Of a stretch of 64,000 nucleotides of DNA, positions 11,101 through 23,566 are shown in pieces. A program made the position numbers and the translations under genes. The notes under the pieces are model-generated. The model searched no databases, had not been told where the DNA came from, and saw nothing but the letters and a program-made list of their open reading frames with translations. The stretch spans positions 620,001-684,000 of the forward strand of contig JAACJM010000020.1 of assembly GCA_013368315.1 (NCBI GenBank). Direction: 5' to 3'. Source of the DNA: Tetrapyrgos nigripes (Eukaryota; Basidiomycota; Agaricomycetes; Agaricales; Campanellaceae). How positions within the stretch are numbered: the stretch's first letter is position 1; every line of letters begins with the position of its first letter.

Positions 11101-14100
11101 TGCGATATCGAAGGACTCACCTTTCCTGAAAGCCACTCAGAATAAAACGCCACCTGTGTCTGCATTTGCTCTCTCTGGGGCTACATCACCTCCCGCTCCA
11201 TCCACCTCATCTTCAACACCCACTTTCGGATCTACCTCCAAAATCGGCTCGGGATCAACGACACCTACATTCGGGACTCCATCCAAGCCGGGTTTCGGGT
11301 CAGCTCCAGGACCGACTTTTGGCTCAACCTCGAAACTCGGTTTCGGCTTCGGTATGTCTTCGTCGCCTGGGGCGACTCCTTCAACACCTCCCGAAAAACC
11401 GTCTGAAGCTGCCACCAATGCATTCAGTGCATTCAGTGGCTCTGCTTCTCCATTCAGTAAACTCGGTGCTGGAAAATCTTTCGGAGACCTCTTCAAAGAT
11501 AATAAGAAAGAAACATCGGAAGGCAAAAAGGAGGATGAAGAAAAGGACAAGAAGAAAACACCGGAAGCCGAAAAGGAGCAGAAGGAAATTAAGAAGGAGG
11601 ACGAAGATGAGGAAGTGACGAAGGAGAAGGCACAGAGCTCATCTGATGCTACAGAAGTCAAGGAAGAGGGGAGTCCAAAGGCCAAAACGCCTTCTGTCAC
11701 CGAACCTGAGGAATCCGCCGCGCCAGTGCCTTCCAAACAAGCGGGTGATCGTGAAAAGACACCTGTTCCTGTGTTTTCTCCACCTCCAAAGGATGAAGCC
11801 AGTAAAGGCAAAGACAAAGTAGAACCTCCGCTCACGCCGCCTCCAGAGGATGAAGGTTTTGGCAAGCTAGCTACACAACCGTCCTCAGAATCGGTATCTT
11901 CACAAGCAAGCTCTTTTGTCAATGTCTCCAGAGAAGATGCCGATAGTAGTGAAGAACCGGCGGATTCCGAGGAAGAAGCTGAAGCAGAGGACGAATACGA
12001 TGAGCATGGGGAGGACTCAGATGGTTCTTTTCTTTCAGAACATTCTGATTTCGAAGAAGAGGAAGAAGAAGAGACTGATAGGACCGGCTCACCTTCTCCA
12101 GATCAAATCCCTCTACCGCCTTCTCGGTCTCGTTCTAACACTCCTCAGCAAGAGGGACCTTCGATTAAGGTCACGTCAGAACAATCACCTGCTGCCTCCG
12201 ATGTATCCTCTGAAGACGATGAGTCAGACTCGTCTAGGTTATCAACGATCAGAGAGGAAAGTACAACGCCTCCCGGTTCACCTACTAAATCGCAAGATGT
12301 GTCTGCACCTGTCGTCGCCTCACCTGCACCAGTTTCTCAAGCGTCATTAAGTCTGGGTGGCACAAGACCTAGCACTCGCCCTACGCGCAGTTCCCCTCTG
12401 GCCAGCACACCTTTATCATTATCCGGGGAAGAAGAGGAGGATGAACAATTGACACCTAAGAGAGCGCCTCTTGAAATCAAACCTGTTCAGCATAAACCCC
12501 GCCCTGCGTCTCCTAGACCTCCGTTCGGCATTCTCCCCACCAAAACTACCACCGTCGAGGACTCTGAGGATTCCAAGACACCCTCTACGAAAAGACCAAA
12601 AACTCCTCCTCTCCTTTCCTCTTTCATGGCTACTTCCACTACCCCTGAACTCTCATCCACACCACCTTCTCTGTTTGGTGGCAAACCTGCGCCTTTGCTG
12701 AGTACACCGTTGACAAATCTCTCTTCCACGCCCGCCTCTACTTCTTCAGCGCCTTCGAACTCCGGCAATTCATTCGGCATCAAGCCCTTCGGCTCTCCCA
12801 GCATCCCGCCTGCACCTGTCAATACAACCGGAGATGCCAGTTCTTCTGGCGTGTTCGTAATGCCGCGTGGGGCCTCACCAGTCCCAGCTGGATCAACGCC
12901 GTCAGCATCAACACCCAATTCGTTCTTCAAGCAGCCCTTCGCGCCATCACCCTCAGCGTTTGGTAAACCCGGTGCTCCTTTATCAGCTCCAAGCATCTTG
13001 CCTGCAGCAATGCCACCCACTCCAACAATTAGCCCTGCAACGATCGGCTCGCCTCTTATGAGTGCTGGAGGTTTGTCTGGGGAACAGCAGCCAAAATTAC
13101 CCAACTTCAATCCGCCTCCAGGGAAACCAGTTCCAGGCATGAATTCCAATCTATTTGGGTCACCTGCAGCAGCACCGTCAGCTTCTCCAGCTCCACTGAT
13201 GCTTGGAAGACCCGGAATGGAAGCGCCTACAACACCAAAACCGAAACCCGCGTCACCTGGAATTGCAGGTATGCCTGGTGTACCCATTGGCTTCGGTACA
13301 CCTGGCAATTCAATTTCATTGCAGCAGTACCAAGAGGGCATGCAGCAGGAATGTGTTCTTTTATGTATCACCATCGCTAAAGAACTGGACGACGTAAGTT
13401 GCATCATACTCTTATGCTATTTTCTGACAGCTGGCTAATTTTGGTGTTTTAGCTTCGGCAATTGGCAGAACGTGCTGCCGCAAAGCGGGAAGCGTTGGGT
13501 AAAAGTGCCAGTGGCTCACGAAGAAAGGAGGATCTTGGTGATGCTAGTAAGTGGGGGTTGGCGGATATGGCCCAATTCGGCCAAGTCCTGGTGACTTTCC
13601 AGAAAGACGTTGAGGAGATCAATAAAAAGAGGGAGACCCTGCAGACAGCTTTAGAGGATCTTCATAAGGGAATGATTAAAGGTACATTCGCTCTTTCTCG
13701 GTATTTATCCAGTCTTAACCTTTTTTACAGCCAATACCCGCCGCGAAGAGGTTGCTCGATTCAACAAAGCCCAGGCCGACAATGAGTTTTCCAAGATGCT
13801 CAAATTACGAACCCTTGGTCCTGAGCATCAGGAGAATCAGACGCAATTACGGAGGAGCATCCGAGCTGTCGATACTCGTGTCAGTCAGTTGGAAGACCGG
13901 TTGAAGGCTTACAAAAAGAGGCTCAGTGAGATTAATTCCGGTAAACCGGCGTTCCGGTGAGTATTTCTTTAGATCTTTTTTGTGCATTCATTCTGACACC
14001 TCTTTGCAGAGCTCCAACCCTGGACGTTATAAATCGTACATACCGCAACATTGACATTGCGATTCAAAAACAGATGGACGATGTTGACTACCTATCTAAA

Positions 14101-15042
14101 CGAGTTGCCAAGCTTGACCTGTCACCTGCCTCTTCATCATCACCCAGAGCCAGCCCGAAGCCTAATGGGCGTTTCAGGTCGCCTGGACCCTCTGCACAAA
14201 ATGGAACACTATCAAAACGTCCTTGGAATATCACTCCCGATGTCGCGGTTACCACAGCTGCAGCCCTCAATGCGGAGAGATCGGCTCACAAGCTGAAGAC
14301 GGTCCTACTCGCTGCCAGAACTGAGCCACTTCTCAACGAAAAGGCAAAAGAAGCGAAAGCGCCTCCAGTCGCGTTTAATATGGGTGGAACGCCAGCTACG
14401 CATATGGCTGGTGGTAGTGTTGGTGCAGGTGGAGGAGGTATTCAATTCAATACTCCCTTACACCTCGGTGCCAACTATCAACCTCCTGAAATGGACTGGA
14501 ATAACTTCCCGGAAGACAGATTCCAAGTTACGACGCCAGTCGCTGCAGAGAGACGTGGGGGAGGTCACAAGAGGGAACACGGAGTGATACATCTCAAGAA
14601 GAGCCCAAATCAGAGTACACTTCTCGATGGTCCTTCTCCTTCACCTGGTGGGTTTGAGAGTCCTTCAGCACCAACTGGTAAACTAGCCTTACCATCGTCA
14701 CCACCACCACCCAAGTTTGACTGGGGACCTTTGCCGAATACTCCACCGAAAGCCGACCAGAAGGGGAAAGGGAAGGCTCCTGATGTAAAACCTGGGCTCC
14801 TTGGAAGTCCGAGTCCCAGTACAGGGGGTGGTGGTGGTAGTGGAGGAGGAGGACTGTCGCTACCCAGTGGGTTCGTCGGCTTCTCGTCTTTCAGGCCCAA
14901 ATCGACAGCGCCTGCGACACCTCCTGGAAATACTGGAAACGTGCCTTCACCATTTGGAGGGGGCATATTCGGGAAGCCACCTCCAGCTGATTCAAAGCCT
15001 TCTGATTTGAGCGGTTCTTGGGTTGCTGATGGATTCAAATGA
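8117..15042 (+). CDS. FG nucleoporin of the Nup159/Nup214 type
   Basis: A component of the cytoplasmic face of the nuclear pore, where Nup159/Nup214 binds the DEAD-box helicase that releases exported mRNA. Seven exons give about 2,200 residues. The N-terminal region (about residues 1-420) has beta-propeller character: YPTFRLLNKKTRITLSPEYL, FSYATFSVANSKGWFSAVQS, LVIGFKSGQLVIYDTS, VAWSPKGKQLAIGLQLGDIL. From about residue 430 come dozens of FG repeats (SAFGQ, SVFGQ, GFGQ), interrupted by an acidic/lysine-rich linker at 11500-12100. A C-terminal helical, coiled-coil region (from 13340, AKELDD to LDVINRTYRNIDIAIQKQMD) is the part that joins the Nup82/Nup88 complex in relatives. A further FG/Pro-rich tail ends the protein. 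The size is above the yeast protein's roughly 1,460 residues and near vertebrate Nup214. Long antisense frames here are low-complexity shadows. Confidence 0.88.
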
Positions 15043-15263
15043 GAAACTTAATGTTATGATGTGGATTTTGCATACGATTTGTTTTTTTTTTTCCTACGAG
15101 TTTTTTACATAGTGTATATCACTGCTGCTTTTTACTGAGCTGTACTTTACGATACATAGTAACTTGAATCTTCAATTACATGACATGTAGCCTTTGTAAT
15201 AGACGATTACAGTCGCGTAAGGCGGCACACAGCAAGTGTTCCCGTCCTCTTCTAAACACCATC

Positions 15264-16620
15264 ATGTCTGCAGAACCGATACCCTCGTCTAGCACAAACT
15301 GGATATCCCTCCTCGCTTCCATTGGTATGGCCGTCGGCCCTCCGTTGGTCTACGCAGATCAAGCATATTCCATCGTCAAGAAAAAGTCAGTCAAGTGCAA
15401 TGACATATACTTCTGTCCTACATAGCTGAAGCGACCGCTTCTAGAGACGCGACAGGATTCTCAAGAGACGTTTGTGCGATCTTGTACGTGTTTCCAAGGA
15501 CTTCATTTCGATTGCGGCGTGAGGGCTGGATGGATGGAAGGATGCCCGCTGGCCATTGCCTGCTGCTTGTCTGACTTTCTTGTGAATCATACGCGCCTAA
15601 TTCGAGGTTTTCTTCCCCTTCCAATCTCTGCTCTCTGCTCTCAGGTTAATAGCAAACATAACCCGATGTTTCTTCTGGCTGGGTAGTCGATTCGAGACTG
15701 CGTTATTAGTTCAGAGTATATTGATGATATTGGCGCAGGTGTGTCAGACAGACTGTCTCGTTTTTCATTATTCTTACTCCTTCTGTCTTCTCTTTAACCT
15801 CCCAGCTCGCCCTGCTATACATATGCATTCTCTACCGTCCCAAAACAAGTCCAGAATCCCTAGGTCTCAAGACACGTCCTCTATCGTTTTGGCAGTGGAA
15901 TAATTATGTGCAGTATATCGAATTTTTGGCTGGGTTGATGTGCGTATACCCTGCTTGCTCTCGTGAAGTATTTGAGTCTGACTTTTCTTTTCTTCCTTGC
16001 CTTGCCTCCTTCTCTCTTATGCAGACTATGTCAAGCTATCATCTTCCTCGTCTTCAACCATTCAGAGGTCTATATATCCATCCTAGGCTTCTGTGCACTA
16101 GGTTTGGAAAGCACATTGCCCATACCTCAGTTGATTAGGTGCGTTATTTCCAACCAATTTTTTCTGTTACTTTCCACATACTTCTGCCTAACCTCAACTC
16201 AACACAGTAACTACAAGCAGCGTTCACTCTACGGTTTTCGCACGTCTACACTGCTGGGCTGGTTTGGTGGAGATAGTTACAAGTGCGTATAAAGCTGTTG
16301 CCTATTTCTCAACCTATGCGTTTAATTGATGGAATGTGATGTGTACACAGGACTATCTACTTTTTCCTACAAAACTCGCCACTTCAGTTCAAAGTATGCG
16401 CTATCTTTCAGCTTTCTGTGGATGTTGGTGAGTTTTCTTGACAATAAATCGGTCCATGGATATCTTCGTTTGCTCAATGTGACTTTTTTCTTCTTTTTTG
16501 TGTCCATCGCTAGCCATCCTCGCACAACGAGTAGTATATGGAACTCCACCACCACCGACTGTTCTTCCTGATGACGATGATTTGGAACAGGCTCTTGCGT
16601 TGGAGAGCGAGTCATCATAG
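15264..16620 (+). CDS. PQ-loop membrane protein, ANY1/SLC66A2-like
   Basis: A polytopic protein of the PQ-loop superfamily. Members related to yeast Any1 act in endosome/Golgi membranes with phospholipid scrambling. Spliced exons read MSAEPIPSSSTNWISLLASI, then GPPLVYADQAYSIVKKK (first PQ-like loop), DATGFSRDVCAILLIANITR, CFFWLGSRFETALLVQS, the TM run LALLYICILYRP, NNYVQYIEFLAGL, FNHSEVYISILGFCALGLES, then the second PQ loop LPIPQLISNYKQRSLYGFR. It continues STLLGWFGGDSYK, IYFFLQNSPLQFK, and ends AQRVVYGTPPPP with an acidic tail. At least seven short introns are needed, so no single frame is long. The PQ loop (PIPQL) and NITR/FWFG-like motifs fix the family; the exact orthology is inferred. 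Confidence 0.78.
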
Positions 16621-16902
16621 TATGAATCGTAAACAACGGATAATAGTGTTGAAGAGAGAGAGGTACTGTTGAGGGTTTCTCAACATAAGCTAACACTCCG
16701 GGACTGTATTGTCTTATGTATAATCTATTTATCAGTATGCAATCATGGATGTACTGTTATTCTATGTCTCGTTCTTAATCTTTCCCGGATTTCTCGCTGG
16801 GTATGTAGACACCGCGCAAAATGTAACGAGCCAGCAAGAGACAGCTTACATTCGTGATAATTAGATACAGCGTACTTTTGATTCTTTTCATCGTCACTTA
16901 GA

Positions 16903-17850
16903 TCAAGTTGTTTTTGCTTCATCCTTCTTCTCCTCGCTCTTCTCCTTCTCTGCGTCGTCTTCACCATCATCATGACCCTCCGGCCTCTTCACACCCTCAG
17001 GATAAACAATAATACTCTCCAAATGTTCCAACGCAGCCTGTCCGTTGCGTTTTAATACGGAGCATATCGATTATCATTAATAAAATCACTGCGCACCCTC
17101 CCGACTGCAGATAATTCTTCTTGTTCTGATCCAGTAAAAGTTTCAAAGCCATTCGCACCGTCGGCGTCGGCGAATTGATCTTCTTCTTCGTCGTCGTCGT
17201 ATTCTGAGCTTGGAGGGTCGGGGTGAAGAGAGGCGCAGTAGGAGAGGGATTCGAATATTGGTTCGACTGAGTATGGGGAAATTGTCAGTTATGATGGATG
17301 AGGGAGAGAGAAACAAGGAGACGTACGGGCATTTGAATCTGCTGGTATGATGTTCATTTCGCGCAAGGCTTCGTCGAGTTCTGCTCCTTCTTCCGCTTCA
17401 CCTCCTCCATCACCATCTTCACCTTGACCTTCAGCTCCGGTTCCAGCCCCTTGAGATTCTTTAGCTCCAGGAACTTCCTCAGAAACGAGTTGACAGTATA
17501 TCGAAGGTGGATCGCGAGAAATGGCGTGGAGTGTTATAGAGGGATATTCGAGTTGAAAACCGTGTCCTGAGGCGGTAAAGAAGACTAGGACGCTAGCTTT
17601 TGTGGTCAGGATGCGAAAAAAAAAAAAAAAAAAGAAGGATTCTGACGCACGTATCTATGATGTAGAGAGTCCCTGGTTGATCTAAAGAGAGACCTTGGAC
17701 CGGTGGATCGAGAGTGATACGGACATTTTCTTGTTTGTGTCGTATGACTGGAGGAATATCTGTGAACGACGCGGGAGTGGAGGAGACAATGGAAGAGTGC
17801 TCGGCTGGAGACACAAATTTTGGAAGGGACGAGATTGGACTGAGAGCCAT
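16903..17850 (-). CDS. pICln-like methylosome subunit
   Basis: pICln has a PH-like fold and chaperones Sm proteins to the PRMT5 methylosome during snRNP assembly. Exon 1 (17850 downward) reads MALSPISSLPKFVSPAEHSS, then the signature LYIIDTVLVFFTASGHGFQL and EYPSITLHAISRD after the first intron. The second half is an acidic stretch (TGAGAEGQGEDGDG; DDDDEEDQFADADG) as in all pICln proteins, then ALEHLESIIVYPEGVKRPEG and an acidic/Lys tail ending at TGA 16903-16905. The first intron contains an 18-base poly-A run on the plus strand (17616-17633), i.e. a long poly-T tract near its 5' end. The head-to-head gene at 17929 leaves only 78 bases between the two starts, so the pair probably shares a promoter. 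Confidence 0.8.
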
Positions 17851-17928
17851 TTTATCGTGAGAAGTTCAGAAAGGTGCTTTTGAATCAGGGGCTAGCCAGC
17901 GCTCAAACCCATTTGATCTTCTTCCCTC

Positions 17929-18678
17929 ATGACCGTCATGGACTCTAATGTTCTCTTAGCCCACATCGCGAAACAGGTCGAAAACGATGTTAGGCTGTTG
18001 AGGGAACATGGTTATCTACCCCAAGCAGAGGCAGATTCGTTTTTGTCTACTCTAGCGAATGCCAATGGAACCGGGGTGCCTGCTGCGAGGACCATGCCCA
18101 GTCCTTCACCATTTGCTAGAAAGAGTGCACCCGCAGTACCTGCGGCTGCTACACCCTCTGTGCTTCAAGCCAGAGCCTTGTGGGGATATAACGAGAATGC
18201 TGCGGCAAGTGTCGTGTCGTGTCTATTCTTGTACTAATTTTGATACTTATCTATAACGATACAGGATCCAAATGACCTCTCGTTTGCTGCTGGAGACATT
18301 ATTGAAATTGTCGAAGAAACCAACCCAGACTGGTGGATGGGTCGAGTCAACGGCAAAGAGGCCTTATTCCCTTCCTCATATGTCGAGAAAATCCAGGCAC
18401 CGCCACCGTCGTCTGGGCTTCCCGCTTCTGCTCCAGTACCTGCTACGGGTGCTAGGAAACCATACAAATCTTTTGGAGCAGTCCACTCAAGCGCAAACGC
18501 CCCCCCTCCGCCAGGAGCAGGTGTCAATTCGAGTGGCTTACAACAGGATCCAGGACAAGACGCGAAAAAGAGCAAGTATGGGAAGTATGGGAATACGATG
18601 GCGCATTCTGCAGCAGGTGGAGTTGGGTTTGGAGCTGGTGCTGCGATAGGTGGAGGGTTGGTCCGTGCGATCTTTTGA
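17929..18678 (+). CDS. SH3-domain protein, Lsb1/Pin3-like, copy 1
   Basis: A small cytoplasmic SH3 protein of the type that binds WASP/Las17 and acts in actin patch and prion biology in yeast. The N-terminal helix ([20 protein letters not shown]) is followed by a Pro/Ala linker and the SH3 domain: [12 protein letters not shown] / [20 protein letters not shown] / [20 protein letters not shown]. The WW pair, ALYDY-equivalent and FPSSYV are the peptide-binding landmarks. The C-terminus is Gly/Ala-rich, [20 protein letters not shown]. One intron, 18205-18264, most likely has GC-AG borders: this gives an SH3 loop of exactly the length seen in the paralog at 42828. The product is about 230 residues. 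It is divergent from pICln with 78 bases between starts. Confidence 0.85.
18205..18264 (+). other. Predicted GC-AG intron in SH3 gene copy 1
   Basis: The donor reads G|GCAAGT and the acceptor ATACAG|G. The paralog at 42828 has a GTAAGT intron at the same codon (43113-43185). Using the next GT would add two residues to the SH3 loop and use a poor donor (GTCGTG). Confidence 0.7.
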
Positions 18679-19008
18679 TGAAATTCTTATCAAGAGATCG
18701 TTTTGGACGACTTGGACGAGACGGACGGTATACTACTTATTTATTAGATGGATATGACTTACACCTCATGTTGTTTTGGGTATGTATTTGATGACAAGAA
18801 TCTGCACACTTTGGCCTTGAGGAGTACGACTTGACAAAAGCTGTCAATTGCCAAGGACAGTGGGAGGCTGGGTCCGTCGGGAGAGAATTTCTGGCCATTG
18901 CATTGCTGTGTCGTGACTACGCACGCGACACAGCCACGTGTGGCCTATGACATTCTTTAGCTGAGGCTTTTCTTCAGATACCACCATCATCCACTTTCTC
19001 CTCTCGCC
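18679..19008. other. Intergenic
   Basis: This is the 3' region of the SH3 gene and the promoter of the MARVEL gene. Nothing else was recognised. Confidence 0.5.
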
Positions 19009-20685
19009 ATGTCGTTTATGGAAAAGATCAAGGATGGAATAACTCGAGTTATTCCTCAGCGCAATAGTCGTATTCCAGCGCCGGGGGGAATTGGTAGTAG
19101 TGGACATGCAATTGTCGAAGATGATGTGAGTGCCAATCTGCTTTTCTATCGCTTTTCTTCCATTCTACCCTTTTCGATCTCTCTATGGCTCTCTTATCTC
19201 TTGCTTTTGAACTGCCATACACCCTTTGTTTTGTGCCTTCCTGATGGAGGAGGAGGACTACGGAAATGCGTCCCCATATGCATTGTGCATGACGCCGCTC
19301 CGCCTTCCATTACGTAATCATGTTGGGTTTCGTCCCTCCTTCACCTGAATGGCAGAAACAGATTCCAATGCTCTCATATTTCTCCTCTTTGTCCCTCTCG
19401 CGTGGTCATTACTGCTTTGGGTCATCCATCCACCTCTCTGCTCCTCAAACGCTGTTCTAACGCTCTCAATCCCTCCAGATGATCATTTCCAAACCTGCCA
19501 TCGTATTCCACGCCTCTCAAATCTTCTTCAACTTTCTCGCTATGGCGTGTTTTGCTAGCGTGGCTGCCTTCCAAGCTAAGTGGGATGTCGGGCCTTGTGC
19601 GTGCCTCCTCTCTTCAACATAGTCGCGTAACTAACCGATTTCAAACCGCAGCCGGTCTCTCGGGATTTACGCTTTTCATCACGATTGCGGGCATGTTGTT
19701 CTCAGCATTTATGTTGATTGTACCCGTCCTTTATGAGAAATACGACAAATTTATTCGACTGGCGCGTGCTCTCAAGGAAGTACGCGTCGGGTTTATACTC
19801 ACGGGAATGGGGACGGGAATTAGTCTGTTGATTGCGTGAGTGGCGTCAAATTCTTTGCGTGTCCGCGTATACTCACATTCACCGGACCAGTTTCATTGTC
19901 ACCATATCCGCATGGACCCAACCTGGGTGTAAAGATCCCGAAAAAGACCCTCACGCAGACAAAGGAGACGATTTCAAGAATGGTCTCTCAGGATGGTGTA
20001 ATACTAAAAAGGCTGCCGCTATATTCCTATGGCTCGCTTTTGGTACGCGTCATTTCGTTGTGTCGAATCTGATTTGTGTGCTCAACTTTTATTTCTAGTC
20101 TTCTGGGGTGCCTCCTTCGTCCTGTTGGTTATCAACTGGCGTCAGGGCAAATTACTCTCTGGACCTCGCGACCCTCCATTCCAACACCCCATCGGCATGG
20201 ACGATGGCGAAGAGGACGACGAAGAAAGCTCTTACCACCACATTCCCCCTGTCACAAATGCTGCTGCTCCTGTAGCATCAACCGCAACATCAAACCCCTT
20301 CGGAGACACTTCAAACCGATACTCCTCCGGTTCTTCATACAGCCCCGGAGGATACACACCCGCTGCTTCATCCACAGGTTACGCACCATCAAGACCATCC
20401 ATGGACGCTTACGGAGCCTTCTCAGACCCTGCTCCGTCGGGATACGGTGCTGGGGGACGGGGAACGTCGCCGCACAGGGTTTCAGCGGCTCCACCGACGA
20501 TTCCCGAACCTGACTTTGGTCCTGGAGTAGAAAGTGGGCCAGGAGTGAGTAGGACGATGCAATATGCTGATCCTTATGCGGCTGTAAGGTCTAGTCTGGC
20601 TGGTGGACAGCAGGGTGCTGCAGGGCAGCCGTCTCAGCAACAGTATGGAGGTCCACCAAGTTACGATTATCAAGGATATCGGTAG
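19009..20685 (+). CDS. MARVEL-type four-TM membrane protein
   Basis: A tetraspan membrane protein of the MARVEL-like class found in fungal plasma membrane or endomembranes. Exon 1 gives a basic N-terminus (MEKIKDGITRVIPQRNSRIP). After a 350-nt intron the TM segments follow: IVFHASQIFFNFLAMACFAS, GFTLFITIAGMLFSAFMLIV, VGFILTGMGTGISLLIAFIV and VFWGASFVLLVINWRQGK. The extracellular loop between TM3 and TM4 has two cysteines (QPGCKDPEKD and SGWCNTKKA). A 170-residue cytoplasmic tail, Ser/Pro/Gly/Tyr-rich, begins with an acidic DDGEEDDEESS patch. I count four introns. Family assignment comes from the TM pattern and the paired cysteines; no function is claimed. Confidence 0.72.
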
Positions 20686-21096
20686 GAAGATGTAGGAAGG
20701 AAGGAATGAGTGTAAAAGAATGGACAGTTCCGTTTTTCTCTTTATCTTTTTCTTTTATATCTTTGTTTCTCTTCCCTTGTTCTTTGACATGATTTCCTTC
20801 TGCTTTCAATAACGGCTACGAACGAGTTTAACGCTAGATATAAATGACGTTGCGACGTTTATGGTACCATCCACATACTGCCTACTACCTCCATTTATAT
20901 ATATTCCCTATTTTATGATATGTGTCGTGTAAAACATACTACATAGTACAATGTATCTTACCAAGTTCAAGTGTTCTCAAAACGCGGAAAAGCCTGCCCT
21001 CAAGTAAGTGAACTAACTTCCAATTGGGGAAACCAAAGAACCTCTCAAAGATTATTTATCTCGCGAAGATCAGCTTTCGAGTCATCTTTTGCAGCC
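20686..21096. other. Intergenic
   Basis: No coding sequence is recognised. It is T-rich after the MARVEL gene stop. Confidence 0.5.
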
Positions 21097-23566
21097 ATGC
21101 CCGTCCTCACTCACCCTTCGATCCAAGGTAAGCAGTCTCTACTTCTACCAACAAAACAGAGTCTTACCTCGACCTAGATGGCTGGTTCCGTGAGATCTCC
21201 TCCCAATGGCCTGGTCAAGCCATGACCCTCAAGGTCAACAAAATCCTTCACGTCGAAAAATCCCTCTTCCAAGACGTCCTCGTCTTTGAATCCGAAACAT
21301 TTGGCAATGTTCTAGTCCTCGACGGCGTCATCCAATGTACCGAACGCGACGAATTCAGCTATCAAGAAATGATCACTCACCTCCCTATGGCTTCTCACCC
21401 CAACCCCGAACGAGTCCTCGTTATCGGTGGTGGTGATGGTGGAGTCGTACGTGAAGTTCTCAAATACGACTCTGTCAAAGAAGTCGTTTTATGCGATATC
21501 GACGAAGCTGTTCCCCGCGTATCCAAAATTTACCTTCCTCACATGGCAGATGTCCTTTCCAACCCGAAAGTAACGGTCCATATTGGAGATGGGTTTGCTT
21601 TCCTCCAATCGCATACGTCGACGTATGATGTGATTGTTACGGATTCATCTGACCCCGTCGGTCCAGCGGCGAGTTTGTTCCAAAAACCGTATTATCAACT
21701 TTTACATGACGCTCTTCGGGCAGGAGGACATATCGCTGCTCAGGGTGAATGTTTGTGGCTTCATCTTCCTTTAATCTCGGATGTTCGCAAGGCAGCGCAG
21801 GATGTCGGATTCGCTCAGGTTGAATATGCGTTTACGACCATTCCTACGTATCCTTCAGGACAGATTGGGTTTTTGCTTGCTTCGAAAAAGGGTGGACCGG
21901 AGAATAACAATCTCAAGAATGTGGTGAAAGGTCCTAGTCAATCGACGAGGTATTGGAATCCTGAAGTCCACAAGGTGGCTTATGTGCTTCCTGAATTTGG
22001 CAAGGTTTTCTTGGAGGAAGGGAAGGATGTTTTGCCCAAGTTTGGGTCGGAGGGGACTGTGGTCGAGGCGAGTAAGAAGAAAAAGGTGCTTCTGCTTGGG
22101 AGTGGGTATGTTGCGAGGCCTTGTGCGGAGTATATTGTGAGGAATCCTCATAATGAGTTGACTATTGGTATGCAATTTTTTCTTTCATGAGTGGATCGAG
22201 ATGCTTTACTGACGGTTGCTTCGTACAGCTTGCCGTACCCTTTCGGCTGCCAAGGAGCTTGCAGAGTCGCTTCCTCGCACCAAGGCTATTTCGCTAGACG
22301 CCAACAAGCAAGCCGATCTCGAGGCTCAGGTTGCTGCCCACGATTTGGTTATTTCTCTCATTCCTTACACCTACCATGCAACAGTTATCAAGGCTGCTAT
22401 CAAAGGTAAAACCGATGTAGTCACCACTTCCTATGTCTCACCAGCCATGCGCGAGCTTGACGAAGAGGCCAAGGCTGCTGGTATCATCGTCCTCAACGAG
22501 ATCGGTCTCGACCCTGGCATTGACCATTTGTACGCTATCAAGACCATCGACGAGGTGCATGCCAAGGGAGGAAAGGTGAGTTGTCCGTGTTTCCAAAGGT
22601 TCGTTCCGACCGCTGATTGATGTCTTCCAGGTCAAAGAATTCCTCTCCTACTGCGGTGGTCTTCCCGCTCCCCAATTCGCCGGAAACCCTCTCGGATATA
22701 AATTCTCTTGGTCCTCCCGTGGTGTCCTCCTTGCCCTGCTTAACAACGCTGCCTACCTCTCGGGCGGCGAAACCGTCAGTGTCTCTGGCGAAAAACTTAT
22801 GGCGGAAGCCAAACCTTACTACATCTCCCCCGCCTACGCTTTCGTCGCCTACCCGAACCGTGATAGTACTCCTTTCCGAGAATGGTACAAAATCAATGGT
22901 GAGGGCGAAGGTCAGACTTGTATCCGTGGTACACTACGATACCAAGGATTCCCTGATTTCATCAAAGCCCTCGTCGATGTTGGCTGGCTAAACGGCGAGG
23001 AACAAGCATGGTTGGGTGAGAAGGAATGGACGTGGATCGGTGTTCTGGGAAAGATGTTGGGTGCTGAAGGTGCTGATGAATCCACGCTTGTCTCCAAGAT
23101 CAAATCCGTTGCCTCGTTCCCCTCCGAATCAGAGGCCACCCGTATCATCTCTGGATTCCGTTGGATCGGAATGTTCTCTTCTGATAAAGTGGAAACTCGT
23201 GGAGCTGCTGGTGCTGCTCATCCCAACTTGCTTGATACGCTCTGTGCTCGTCTCGAGGTGCTTATGAAGTACGAGGCTGGTGAGCGTGACTATGTTATGC
23301 TCCAGCATCGGTTTGTGGTTCAGTGGCAGGATGGGAAGGAAGAGACCCTTACGTCGACACTGGAGGCGTATGGTGCTCCTTTGGGATCTGGACATTCCGC
23401 TATGGCTCTCCTCGTTGGGTTGCCTTGTGGTATTGCTACTCAGATGGTGCTTGACGGCGACTTCAAATTGAAGGGTATCCAAGCTCCATACTCCAAGGAG
23501 ATTTGTGAACCTATCCGTCTCAAATTGGAGAGCGAAGGTGTTGGTATGGTTGAGGGTAAACTGTAG
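21097..23566 (+). CDS. Spermidine synthase - saccharopine dehydrogenase fusion (SPE3-LYS9 chimera)
   Basis: A bifunctional protein. The N-terminal half transfers an aminopropyl group from decarboxylated SAM to putrescine, making spermidine. The C-terminal half is the Lys9-type saccharopine reductase of the alpha-aminoadipate lysine pathway. Exon 1 ([10 protein letters not shown]) splices to [15 protein letters not shown]. Spermidine synthase landmarks are [34 protein letters not shown] and [11 protein letters not shown]. The Rossmann domain of the dehydrogenase starts at about residue 285 with [19 protein letters not shown], followed by [36 protein letters not shown] and [20 protein letters not shown]. 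Four exons are joined by 49-65 nt introns and no stop separates the halves. Fusion of these two enzymes is known from Cryptococcus and other basidiomycetes. The start at 21097 is the only ATG that gives the conserved HPSIQDGWFRE. Confidence 0.95.

Noticed and set aside
11137..13407. Long antisense frames in the nucleoporin gene
   Set aside because: They come from the FG and Ser/Pro low-complexity sequence; the plus strand has the real domains and splice sites.
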